From assembly GCF_037176765.1 (NCBI RefSeq), contig NC_090023.1, positions 202,524,506 through 202,588,505 of the forward strand: a stretch of DNA of 64,000 bases, in the 5' to 3' direction. Origin of the DNA: Anolis sagrei (Eukaryota > Chordata > Lepidosauria > Squamata > Anolidae). The notes under the pieces are model-generated. The model saw nothing but the letters and a program-made list of their open reading frames with translations. It had not been told where the DNA came from and ran no database searches. Positions 52,623 to 62,094 of this stretch are shown one piece after another. Position 1 is the stretch's first letter, and each line of letters begins with the position of its first letter. The position numbers and the translations under genes were made by a program.

Positions 52623-53524
52623 AGGTTCATGCTGTTCAGATTATAACAAATAGCTAGGCTTAATCCTCTCCCTCGTGAATACTTTATTAAATTTTCTTTT
52701 TAATAATTACTACATAAAGGTTTACCTTGCAATGCAACTGATAAACTACGTGTCCTGTGCACCAAGTTTTTTTAAACTAATTCAAGAGATTGTAACTGAG
52801 TCAGCAAAATCCCAAGTAATGAAGCAAATTGTACTGATTCAGACCAATTTGTGCGAGCTCATCAGATTAGATTAGCTCTCAGTTCCTGAGCAGAATGTCT
52901 TCATCCAAAGTACTCCAGATACTAAGTGGGAAAAGCTAGACATGTATGTCCAAATGACAAACGTTTAATGCAAGGCTTTACCCATTGAAAGCTATATTAT
53001 GTAATCGAGGATGAATATATCACACACACACACAGTATTTATGTAGGGTTTTTGAAATTATATAGGCATTGATCATATATTTGCTAAATTTATCTATTAG
53101 TAACTTATAATGAGTTGTTGTGAAGGATTCATTGTCATCTAGTTGATGTTCCCCAGCGCCCTTCCCAGGATCTGATCGCAGGTTTTCTGCTTTAAACTGG
53201 ATTATAGGAGTCCACACTGCCAGATCATCTGGGATAAACCGAAAATTTCCTTTTGTCTTGTTGAATAGCCAGTCTTAATCTGTTTGCCTTTTATTTTTAA
53301 TTAGCTTGCTTATGAGTTTATGTGTCAAGAAGTGAAACTTTCTCTGTACTCTAATTGTCTGTAATTGTTTCTATTGGGATATGGGAGCATTCTCTGGAAT
53401 CACCAATTGAGGAAATCACAAGCATCATTTTCTACCTTCAGTTTAAGGCAGGGGTCCCCAAACTACGGCCCGCGGGCCACTTCCGGCCCGCCAAGGGCCC
53501 CGATCCGGCCTGCGGAGGAGGAGC

Positions 53525-54090
53525 GCCCCCCCCCCCCACACAGTGCCCCTCCGTTGGCTGGCTCACGCTGTCCATGGGGCCCGATGGACAGCGTGAGCCA
53601 GCCAAGGGAGGCTGCTCCGCATGGTCTACTCACGAGTAAAGCACCTCGCGAAGTGCTTTACTCACAAGTAGGCCGCGCGGGCCTGCTCCTCCCTTGGCAG
53701 GCTCACGCTGTCCATTGGGCCTGACGGACAGCGTGAGCCAGCCAAGGGAGGCTGCTCCGCGTGGTCTACTCGCAAGTAGGCCGCGCGGGCCTGCTCCCCC
53801 CTTGGCAGGGTCATGCTATCCGTCAGGCCTGATGGACAGTGTGAGCCAGCCAAGGGAGGCTGCTCCGCATGGTCTACTCGCGAGTAAAGCACCTCGCGAG
53901 GTGCTTTACTCACAAGTAGGCCGCGTGAGCCAGCCAAGGGAGGCTGCTCCGCGTGGTCTACTTGCGAGTAAAGCACCTCGTGAGGTGCTTTACTCACAAG
54001 TAGGCCGCGCGGGCCTGCTCCTCCCTTGGCAGGCTCAAGCTATCCTTCAGGCCTGATGGACAGCGTGAGCCAGCCAAGGGAGGCTGCCCA
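53525..54090. repeat. GC-rich tandem hairpin array inside the hAT
   Basis: GCCAAGGGAGGCTGCTCCGC recurs (last copy diverged) at about 53601, 53741, 53849, 53933 and 54073. Between copies are palindromes such as AGCACCTCGCGAGGTGCT extended by AGTAAA/TTTACT, and paired GGACAGCGTGAGCC with GGCTCACGCTGTCC. Full units are about 140 bp; shorter ones lack a hairpin. Confidence 0.8.
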
Positions 54091-54091
54091 G

Positions 54092-54232
54092 GCGCTACAT
54101 GCAGTCATGCTGGCCACATGACCTTGGAGATGTCTATGGACAACGCTGGCTCTTCGACTTAGAAATGTAGATGAGCACCACAGAGTCAGACACGACTGGA
54201 CTTCATGTCAGAGGAAAACCTTTAACCAGGAA
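54092..54232 (+). mobile_element. tRNA-derived SINE (type 1), 3' portion
   Basis: ATGCAGTCATGCTGGCCACA, CTCTTCGACTTAGAAATG and GACACGACTGGACTTCATGT with an AACCTTTAACC end match the 3' half of the SINE at 20495-20832. It is nested in the hAT at 53449. Confidence 0.75.
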
Positions 54233-54235
54233 AAT

Positions 54236-54540
54236 TGTGGAATATCCAGGGTGGAAGAAAGAACTCTTGTCTGTTAGAGGTAGGTATGAATGTTTCAGTT
54301 GGCCACCTTGATTGCCATTTCATAGCCTGACAGTTTTTAGGGAGAATCCTTTGTTGAGAGATGATTAGCTGGCCCTGATTGTTTCTTGTCTGGAGTTCCC
54401 CTGTGTTTGAGTGTTGCTCTTTATTTACAGTTATAATTTTAGAGTTTTTTAAATACTGGTAGCCAGATTTTTGGTCAGACTAGAAATAGGAAGATTTCCC
54501 ATTCTCTGCTCCTGGAATTACTGCCTAAAGAGGGGTAGAA
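54236..54540 (+). mobile_element. Inner part of the fold-back family (non-arm region)
   Basis: GTGGAATATCCAGGGTGG, AAAGAACTCTTGTCTGTTAG, GATTGTTTCTTGTCTGGAGT and TTTTTAAATACTGGTAGCCA are the sequence that normally follows the arm sequence in longer copies of this repeat, as remembered from other lizard DNA. It is not a fold-back here. Confidence 0.5.
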
Positions 54541-54834
54541 AGAACCCCCTCTAAGGGCCCTTCCACACAGCAAAATAAGATATGTGCAATGTGCAGAGGA
54601 ATTTTTCAATTGATTTTTTTAAAAAACAACAACTATAGTCTGGCCCTCCATCGGTCTGAGGGACAGTAAACTGGCCCCCGGTTTAAAAAGTTTGAGGACC
54701 CCTGGTTTAAGGGGTCAAATTAGCCAGGCACATAGTACCAGCAGTCTGGTCCCACATCTTAAGGAGCAAATTGCAGTTTAAAGTTACTTAGCTGACTGAT
54801 GCTCTTTGAAATTTCATTGGATTCCAGGCCTGCA

Positions 54835-54955
54835 CAACCTATGGTCCTCTAGGTGTTTGGGTCTCCCAACTGCCATAAATCCTAGACAGGAATTCCAGGA
54901 GCGGAAGTCCAAAAACACCTGGAGGGCTGCAGGTTTGGCAAGCCTGGCATGGTTT
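54835..54955. mobile_element. hAT-like MITE fragment
   Basis: CCTGCACAACCTATGGTCCT at the left and CTGCAGGTTTGGCAAGCC at the right, with GAAGTCCAAAAACACCTGGA inside. It belongs to the family seen at 11282 and 49225. Confidence 0.5.
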
Positions 54956-55206
54956 GAATTTCATGCACATGTGTGAAAAGGAAGCTAACTCATGTTTTGG
55001 TTTCCCTGCTCAAACAAAAAGGGAGTTATTCACAATTCAGATTCCCAAATATTTATCAAATTGAGGCAGTCCATTAGAATGATAGTCCCTTTGCAGCAGC
55101 CATGGAAGTTTTTTCCAAATTTAGTACATTTTAATGGAAACCTTCAGATTGGGACTAAAGATAACAAATTTCAGCATTTGTACAGGAAAATGTAACCCAG
55201 GTCTGC

Positions 55207-55440
55207 TCCATGCTTGCATGTTCCTTCAAATCACTTGTTGACTTAGGTCACCCCAAGAATTTCATTAACATTTTCTAGACAAGTAATACTGAGTGGCGGT
55301 TTTGCTAGTTCTGCTGAAACATAAACATCACTTGGTATTTGCTGGTGATCTCCCATCCAAGTATTAATCAGGCCCAACTCTGCTTTGCCGCCAAGATGAA
55401 ACAGAATCTAGTACCTCTAGGCCCAAAGGTGTATTCTGTC
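55207..55440 (-). mobile_element. 5S rRNA-derived SINE, copy 2
   Basis: On plus, GGTGATCTCCCATCCAAGTA, TTAATCAGGCCCAACTCTGC and TTTGCCGCC correspond to the reverse complement of 5S rRNA. Left of it lies the body GTTCCTTCAAATCACTTGTT. Same layout as 5380-5580. The gene-like 5S start is decayed, so no 5S function is likely. Confidence 0.72.
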
Positions 55441-56370
55441 AATATTTGAATATTTTTTAACTGAAGATGAGGGGGGAGCATGGCAATTGCTAGTTGGTAA
55501 AGCATGGACATAATTGTCTTTCCTGCTGAAATCTCTCCCCCCCCCCCCTTTTTGACTTGTGAAATTACTTTCCCCAAGTTACAAGCAAGATAGGTTCTGT
55601 AGGTCTGTTCTTAAATTAGATTTTATGAAAGTTGGAACAGATACATGTTTTAAGTATAGCTCTAGCCAAAGATACATATTGTTCAGTTTTGGATAACACA
55701 GGAAGGGCTAACATCCCTGTGGATATTGTTTTGCTATCTGTGCCACTATTCAGAAGATTTCACCTTAATTTCTGTCCCTATTGAAAAAATGTGACTTGTT
55801 GTAGAAACAAGGATTGATAATAAAGCTTCAGTGGAGACACCTTTCCCCCATGATAACTCTTTCAGGAGTGAATTTTCCTTCCTAAGGGTAGATTTCTCTC
55901 ACTTCCTGTTATTTCACCCCTGTTCGTAACCATGAACTGTTTGTAAGTCAGATGTTTTAATTCAGGGACTGCCTATACTATTTTCAAATTGCTTTAGGTA
56001 ACAGTGGCTGGAATGCTGTCAGTGACATGCACAAGGGTAAATATGGCTCATGGACGTGTATGCCTCTTTTTAGATGGATTTCTAGGTATTCTATAATCCT
56101 TTCAACCCCCACCTCAGCAGCTGTTGATTACAAGAGCAGTTGTTGCTCCTATTTACTGATGAGGAAAAGAAATGGAGAGGCTCCAGAGAAGCAATAGAAG
56201 AGCACACTCCATCTGTGAGCCCACCGCTGTCTCCCTCCCCAGATGAGCTGATTCTTCAGTGTTGCAACTTGCTCCTCTGCTGGTAAGCAGCAGTGGTGGC
56301 CGCTCCCAAGCATGTCAGCTATAAGGAATGAGTAGTGGGTAGGTAGTTTTTTGGCTGGCCTTAAAGGAGC

Positions 56371-57003
56371 GTTTCTCAACCTGGGGGTTGCAAGGGAGTG
56401 TTAGAGGGATCACCAAAGAGCATTAGAAAACACAGTATTTTCTGTTGGTCATGGGTTTTCTGTGTGGGAAGTTTGGCCCAATTCTACCATTGTGGGGTTC
56501 AGGATGCTCTTTGATTGTAGGTGAACTATAAATCCTAGTAACAACAACTCCCAAATGTCAAGGTCTATTTTTCCCTAAACTCCACCAGTGTTCACATTTG
56601 GGCATATTGAGTATCTGTGCCAAGTTTGGTCCAGATCCATCATTGTTTGAGTCCACAGTGTTCTCTGGATATAGGTGAACTACAACTCCAAAACTCAAGG
56701 TCAATGCCCACCAAACAGTTCCAGCATTTTCTGTTGGTCATGGGAATTCTGTGGGTCAAGTTTGGTTCAATTCCATCATTGGTGGAGTTCACAATGCTCT
56801 TTGATTGTAGGTGAACTATAAATCCCAGCAACTACAATTCTCAAATGACCAAATCAATCTCCCCCGAACCCCACCTGTATTCAGACTTGGGCGTATCGGG
56901 TATATGAGCCAAATTTGGACCAGTGATTGAAAATACATCCTGCATATCAGAAATTTAAATTACGATCCATAGCAGTAGCAAAATTACAGTTATGAAGTCT
57001 TAA
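56371..57003 (-). mobile_element. SPIN-like hAT (copy 3), antisense and truncated
   Basis: It starts GCGTTTCTCAACCTGGGGG and carries AGTTTGGTCCAGATCCATCA and GTGAACTACAACTCC modules, ending near CAGTAGCAAAATTACAGTTA, the SPIN-like left portion in reverse. The last part of the end is missing. Confidence 0.7.
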
Positions 57004-57084
57004 AGGGTTACTCTGATGGTTCCTTGCATTCCTTCCAGACACAAACATGCAGGAAATGGACACAGAAGTCAATACATGGAACAT

Positions 57085-57265
57085 TAGAGTCTGCCCTCGG
57101 TATCCAGACATTCTCAAAATCAAATAAGGATTTTTGCCATTTTATATATGCGACATCATTTTACCATGTTGGATATAATTGGACTTGAGCATCCATGGAT
57201 TTTGATATCCAGGGGAGTCCTGGAACCAAACCCCAAGGGCCCATCCATGCTCTATACCTGCTTGG
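57085..57265. mobile_element. Tigger/MER2-like fragment
   Basis: AGTCTGCCCTCGGTATCCAG at the left and TTTGATATCCAGGGGAGTCC with GAACCAAACCCC at the right resemble the ends of Tigger-type elements. It is non-coding. Confidence 0.5.
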
Positions 57266-57834
57266 GTGATACACATTTGGTGTTGATGGTTGGACACACA
57301 TCCAAAAAGTACTACCTTTTTGCCATTTAAGATCTGATTTTTTTCATTTTGAAAGCATCAAGTAAGTGTGACTACAAGTTATTGATACATGAACAAAGCA
57401 GGAAGAAAGGGTGGGTTGGTCAAGTCACTGTGGTTCCAATGGAATTGCCATGGTTTTGTCCTATGGGATTTGGTTGCTGCAAGTGTAGGGAAGAGCATTT
57501 ACTTTGATGCTTCGTCAAACACAGCTACAGAATTGACATAGCGGTAAAAGAATGCAGATAGTATTGGCAATATAGTTTGGTCTTTGACACAAAAGGCTGA
57601 GGTTTTCTTCTCAAACTATAAGTCCCATGATTCCATAGCCTGGATCTTGATAGTTCCAAGTGGTGTCAAACTACACCCATTCATTACTCTGATGCTTCAT
57701 CAAATTACAAATCCTAGGATGGAATCACAGCAGTTAAACTGGAATACCCCTCCTCTAATTGTGTAGTATGAATGGGCCTCCTGAAAAGCTCTGTAGTGGC
57801 TCACCCTGACTTTCTACTTCATCACACTAGAGAA

Positions 57835-57970
57835 GGAATCCATTTTAAATCTGGTTTCTGCCTCCTGCAGAATTCAGGGGTTTGTAGTTTAGTGAGTAAT
57901 GGCTCCTCCCTAAACTACAAAACCCAGAATTCTGCAGGAGGCAGCAAACGGATTTCAAGTGGATTCATTC
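57835..57970. mobile_element. Palindromic MITE
   Basis: TCTGCCTCCTGCAGAATTCA and GGGTTTGTAGTTTA are mirrored by TAAACTACAAAACCCAGAAT and TCTGCAGGAGGCAGCAAA, arms of about 50 bp. No target duplication was determined. Confidence 0.65.
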
Positions 57971-58301
57971 TCTCCTGTGATCTTGAATGCAACACCTGCT
58001 CCTTGTATTGTTTAAGGATCCAAATAATGCATGGCTTGAGGAGATGGATTCTCAGAAGGAAAAGAATAAAATGACATCAGATCTTTGTAACACTTTTACT
58101 TCCACTGTATAAAATCAACCAACTCATCTTGGCTGGGCTACAGGAGGATAATTGAAATTCAAAGTAAGAGAGCAGGAGTAGGGATGAGTGGGTGAGAAAA
58201 GGCAATGCACACTGTTTGTTGGAACAGCAAAAACAAAGGCAAATCAAACACGCACTTAAAAGAAAATCCAAACATAAGGGAGAACAAACAAACAGTGATT
58301 C

Positions 58302-58498
58302 TGGGTTGTTGTGAATTTTCCAGGCTGTATGGCCATGTTCCAGCAGCATTCTCTCCTGAAGTTTCGCCCATATCTATAGCAGGCATCTATGCCATAGATG
58401 TGGGTGAAACACCAGGAGAGAATGCTTCTGGAACATGGCCATATAGCCTGGAAACCTCACAGCAACCCAGTGATTCCAGCCATGAAAGCCTTCAACAA
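58302..58498. mobile_element. Fold-back dispersed retrosequence (copy 3)
   Basis: GGCCATGTTCCAGCAGCATT, CTCTCCTGAAGTTTCGCCCA and its mirror GGAGAGAATGCTTCTGGAAC, ATGGCCATATAGCC form the hairpin with almost no loop. The 11-bp repeat AACAGTGATTC/AACAGCGATTC flanks it (58291-58301, 58499-58509; one mismatch). Confidence 0.7.
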
Positions 58499-58509
58499 AA
58501 CAGCGATTC

Positions 58510-59160
58510 CTTTCAGGGAGAAAGATAATTCTCCAAACAGGCATCATAACCTCCCATTCCAACATTTGTAACCAAATATTGCTTAAGAGACAGTAAAAGA
58601 CATCAATAAAAACAAAGGCCAGTCCAACACAGTGCTTTCCCCCCAAAAATCTTGCCTTAAGAGTAGGACACCCCTACCTCCCCTCATTTAAAACACACCT
58701 AAAAAATAATCATTTTTCATGTAGATCATGTACACATCAACAAGCCAAAGTTTATGTTGTGTGGCTTTTTTCTGACTTAAAAGTTATTTTACATATATAT
58801 ACGGTATATAATAAAATAAGAATGCTCTTTTTCTCCAGCCAAGCTCTCATATTAAAGAAAGCTACATCCGTGGGAGCATACTCCTATAGGAGCTCAAACC
58901 CATTTATTAAAAATTAGCTTATGTTTTACAATAAACAAATACAGTACCTGTAAATGGGCAACGGTTATCATTCTCAAAATTGAGTTAATTCAAGGCTCCC
59001 TGGCTACTACTGTATACAAACTAGAAACTATACCCAGGGGGAGTTTATTTGAGACAGAAATCAGGAACATTTTCTCGCTGTACATTCTACCATCCTCGCA
59101 TTTAAATATATTAAGAGGAAACATCAATGGATTAAAGACCATTATTATTAATTTTGTTAA
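58510..59160. other. Intergenic DNA, with a possible NANOS1 polyadenylation signal
   Basis: I see no gene or clear repeat here. On the minus strand, AATAAA hexamers occur at 59044-59049 and 58903-58908. The first is just beyond the tandem array and could end a NANOS1 mRNA with a 3' UTR of about 1.8 kb. This is inference. Confidence 0.35.
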
Positions 59161-59164
59161 AAAA

Positions 59165-60830
59165 TTGTCTTCGTTCCGCCTCTATGGGACATTTGCACAC
59201 ACAAACTCACAAAAAAAAATCAAAGGGAATGTCTCTTTTCCTTCCGCCTCTAGGGGGCAGTGGCGCGAAAAATAGTATTAAAAAAACCAAGGGGAGTGTC
59301 GTTTTTCCTTCTGCCTGTAGAGGCCGCCCACGGGCAAACTCCCCCAAAGTCGCAGTGCGAGCAGAGGGCGCTCTATTCAAAATCCAATGTGTTTTGTCTA
59401 TCCGCCTCTATGAGGGTCTTCGTGCTAAGGGCGGATGTCATTCTTATTTCGGCCAGCAGGAGGTGGGGTGGCGCGCAATTACCTAAAGGTGGCTGTGCGA
59501 GCGAAGAGGATGCGCCATCCAAAAATGCCATCCACCTCTAGAGTGCGAATGAAACAAAAATACAAAGTTGTCTTTCTCCTTTCTGCCTCTAGGGGTCGCC
59601 CATGTGAAACAACTCCAAGATAGCTGTGTGCTCCATTCAACATCCAATTTTTTGCCTCCTATCAGGGTCTTCGCATTAAAGTAGTGCCATTCTTATTCCT
59701 GGCCAGTAGGGGACCTTGCGCACAATAACGCCAAGGCGTCTGGGCGTTCCATTCAAAATCTGATGGATTTTTTTCCTCCTATCGGCCTATGGAAGAGTCT
59801 TCGCGTTAAAGGAGTGGGTCATTCCTCCTATCAGCCTATGGAAGGGTCTTCGCACTAAAGGAGTGGGTCAATCTAATTCCTGGCCAGTAGGGGCCACCCA
59901 CACGCAACAGCCCCAAGGCAGCAATGCGCTCCATTCAAAATCCAAAATGTTTTTTTCCCACCATCAGCCTCTATGGGAGAATCTTTGCACTAAAGAAGCC
60001 TGTCATTCTAATTCCAGCCAGTAGAGGCCGCCCGCGCGCAAAAACCCCAGGGCAGCAGTGCACTCCATTCAAAATCTGATGGTTTTTCCTCTATCAGCCA
60101 ATGGGAGAGTCTTTCGCTACAGGGTGTCATTCTAATTCCGGCCAGGCGGGGCCGCCCGCGCGCAATAACCCCGAGGCAGCAGTGCGCTCCATTCAACATC
60201 CATTTTTTTTCTTTCTATCAGTCTGTATGGGAGGATGATGGCAAATAAAGTCATTCTAATTCAGGCCAGTAGGGGCCGCCCGCGCGCAACAACCCCAAGC
60301 CGGCAGTACGCTCCATTCAACATCCAATATATTTTTTGCTATTAGCCTCTACAGGAGGATCGTGGCATAAAAGTGTCGTTCTTATGCCGGCCAGTAGGGG
60401 CCGCCTGTGCGCAAAAACCCCGAGGCAGCAGTGCGCTCCAATTAAACACCCAAAGTTTTTTCTTTCTATCAGCCTCTATGGGAGGATGGTGGCAAAAAAG
60501 GAGTGTCATTCTTGTTTCGGCCAGTAGGGGCCTCCCGCTCGCAACAACCCCAAGGCGGCAGTGCGCTCCATTCAACATCCAATATATTTTTTCTATCAGT
60601 CTCTATGGGAGTCTTCGCGCTAAAGGAGTGTCATTCTAATTCCTGGCCAGTAGGGGCCGCCCGTGCGCAACAACCCCAAGGCAGCAGTGCGCTCCATTGA
60701 AACACCGAATGTTGCTTTCTTTCTATGGGAGGATGGTGGCAAATCAAGGAATGTCATTCTAATGCCGGCCAGTAGGGGCCGCCCGCGCGCAACAACCCCG
60801 AGGCGGAGGGCGCGCCGCTTTCCCCCAATG
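59165..60830 (+). repeat. Tandem array, about 125-bp period, with a CTCF-like core in each unit
   Basis: About 13 units. Each contains a core such as GGCCAGTAGGGGCCGCC, then CGCAACAACCCCAAGGCAGC, GTGCGCTCCATTCAACATCC, and CAGCCTCTATGGGAGGATGG. Cores begin at about 59247, 59314, 59453, 59586, 59703, 59884, 60018, 60142, 60266, 60391, 60521, 60647 and 60769. The last seven intervals are 122 to 130 bp. The left units are more diverged, and one near 59760-59880 has an internal duplication. The core fits the CTCF consensus CCASYAGRKGGC at up to 11 of 12 positions. The array reaches to within about 15 bp of the NANOS1 stop, so it should form most of that gene's 3' UTR. Confidence 0.88.
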
Positions 60831-60841
60831 GATGTCTCAAA

Positions 60842-61597
60842 CTAGCGGATCCTCTTGGCCAGGAGATGCCGGGCGCTTTTGAGCGGGGGCGGGGGGCCCT
60901 TCCCGTGCATTTTGGACAGCGGGCAATACTTGATGGTGTGCGCGTTGTCTCCGCTGGCGCCGCAGAGAGGGCAGGTGTAGCGCCGCAGCACCGGGCACAG
61001 GACGCGTCCGTCGGGTCCTTTCAGGATGTGCGTGGTGTAGAGCGCCACGGCTTCCTTGTTGTTCCGGCAGAAAACACAAACCTGTAAGGAGCTGGGCTTG
61101 AGAAGGCGGGCGCTAGGACCGCCGCGGGACGAGCAAGAGGAAGGCAGCAGCAGCGGAGGAGGAGGCGGCGGCGGCGGCGCAGCAGCGAGAGAAGCGGAGG
61201 GCGGCGCGTGGAGGAAGCGCTCGCGAGCTTCCAAGGCGTCCCCGCAATGGAAAACCCCCGGCGGCGCGGAGAAGGGGCTCAAGCCGGCGAAGCGCTGCTC
61301 CAAGCGGCTGCACAAGTGGCGCAAATCCAGCGCGGCGCCGAAGTACTCCTCCCCGCTTTCCTCCTCCAGCTCTTCCTCCTCCAACTCTTCTTCTTCCTCC
61401 TCTTCTTCCTCCTCCTCCTCCAAGTCCTCCTCCTCCTCCTCCTCCTTCCTGAAGCCCTTCTCCGGCCTCTGGATCAGCGTCGCCAGCCCCAAGTAGTCGT
61501 TCCACGAGTTGAAAGCAGCCCCGTGCGGGCTCTTCTTCACCCCATAAGGGTGGTGGTAGCGAGGCTTCTCCAGTTTCCCCGCGTGGAAAGCCTCCAT
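60842..61597 (-). CDS. NANOS1: Nanos homolog 1 (RNA-binding translational repressor)
   Basis: A single-exon gene of 251 residues; human NANOS1 has 292. The start is the ATG at 61597 ([12 protein letters not shown]; human also begins MEAF) in the good context GCGATGG. Residues 29-43, [15 protein letters not shown], are the conserved CNOT1-binding motif that recruits the CCR4-NOT deadenylase. A glutamate-rich tract follows (about 50-85), then a low-complexity Ala/Pro/Ser region. The zinc-finger domain begins at about 174: [47 protein letters not shown], with both CCHC sets present. Nanos proteins act with Pumilio in the cytoplasm to repress mRNAs, notably in germ cells and neurons. It converges with EIF3A, as in other amniotes. 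The gene looks intact. The C-terminus ([12 protein letters not shown]) differs from the human one. Confidence 0.95.
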   Translation of the reverse strand: MEAFHAGKLEKPRYHHPYGVKKSPHGAAFNSWNDYLGLATLIQRPEKGFRKEEEEEEDLEEEEEEEEEEEELEEEELEEESGEEYFGAALDLRHLCSRLEQRFAGLSPFSAPPGVFHCGDALEARERFLHAPPSASLAAAPPPPPPPPLLLPSSCSSRGGPSARLLKPSSLQVCVFCRNNKEAVALYTTHILKGPDGRVLCPVLRRYTCPLCGASGDNAHTIKYCPLSKMHGKGPPPPLKSARHLLAKRIR

Positions 61598-61800
61598 CGC
61601 TTCCGAGGAGAAAGTTTCTTCCCCCAAACTCCTCCCGCTTTGCTTCGCCTTCCTTCTGCGAGAGGGATCAGCGCCGACAGCTGCTTTAGATCAAGGCGAG
61701 GGAGGGCTCCGCTGAAAGGACCGCGCTCTCATTGGACGGCAGCCAGCGCGGACACGCCCACCGCGGCTTCCGATTGGCTCTCACAGCTGGAGCGGGGAAG
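61598..61800 (-). promoter_or_regulatory. NANOS1 promoter / 5' UTR with two CCAAT boxes
   Basis: A CpG-rich region joined to the GC-rich coding exon. On the minus strand there are CCAAT boxes at 61731-61735 and 61773-61777, about 140 and 180 bp upstream of the ATG, with a GC box-like stretch (CGCCCACCGCGG on plus) between them. CCAAT boxes on this strand agree with the gene direction. The start site is not determined. Confidence 0.6.
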
Positions 61801-61825
61801 GCTAGGATGCTTTCAGTAGTCAAAC

Positions 61826-61905
61826 AGGCATGGGCAAATTTAGGCCCTCCAGGTATTTTGGACTCCAACTCCCACCATTCCTAACAGCCTCAGGCTATTT
61901 TGGGA

Positions 61906-61906
<1 letters not shown>
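61826..61906. mobile_element. hAT-like MITE fragment
   Basis: CAGGCATGGGCAAATTTAGG, GCCCTCCAGGTATTTTGGAC and CAACTCCCACCATTCC match the left arm of the palindromic element at 11282-11414. Only one arm is present. Confidence 0.65.

Positions 61907-61960
<54 letters not shown>
61907..61960. repeat. (TA)n(GA)n microsatellite
   Basis: About 12 TA dinucleotides pass into about 14 GA dinucleotides. It lies some 300 bp upstream of NANOS1. Confidence 0.9.
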
Positions 61961-61965
<5 letters not shown>

Positions 61966-62094
61966 TACCGTTAGGTAGATATAAACAAATAAATAGTAAT
62001 GAGCTAAGATTTTGTGCAGGCAAAGGCTCCTCTCTAGAGAACATTTCAAGCAAAGCTCTCTGCACATTGTGGAGAACAAAGCCTTCCCAACAGG

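Larger units (their letters stand above)
53449..54704 (+). mobile_element. hAT element (CAGGGGTCCCC ends) with hairpin array and nested inserts
   Basis: 1256 bp from CAGGGGTCCCCAAACTACGG to GTTTGAGGACCCCTG, flanked by the perfect 8-bp duplication GTTTAAGG (53441-53448, 54705-54712). The left third is a GC-rich hairpin array (see 53600-54090). The right part contains a SINE 3' piece and a segment of the fold-back family. Open frames across the GC-rich part are repeat artefacts. There is no transposase. Confidence 0.85.

Noticed and set aside
53355-54056. Proline- and glycine-rich open frames of about 100 residues
   Set aside because: They lie in the GC-rich hairpin array within a hAT with no transposase homology; repeated peptides track the DNA units.
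55348-55410. Functional 5S rRNA gene
   Set aside because: Only part of 5S is present, with many changes, and it is joined to the same non-5S body as at 5380, which marks a SINE.
59165-60830. CRISPR array
   Set aside because: The units are about 125 bp and similar along their whole length, with no short identical repeats separated by unique spacers, and the window is vertebrate.
59154-60845. Small arginine/glycine- and alanine-rich open frames across the 125-bp array
   Set aside because: They repeat with the array, change frame between units and have no conserved start. They reflect the repeat only.
61598-61627. Ten-codon upstream extension of NANOS1
   Set aside because: The frame is open, but its first codon at 61627 is TTG, not ATG. 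The ATG at 61597 fits the MEAF start of other NANOS1 proteins and has a good context.
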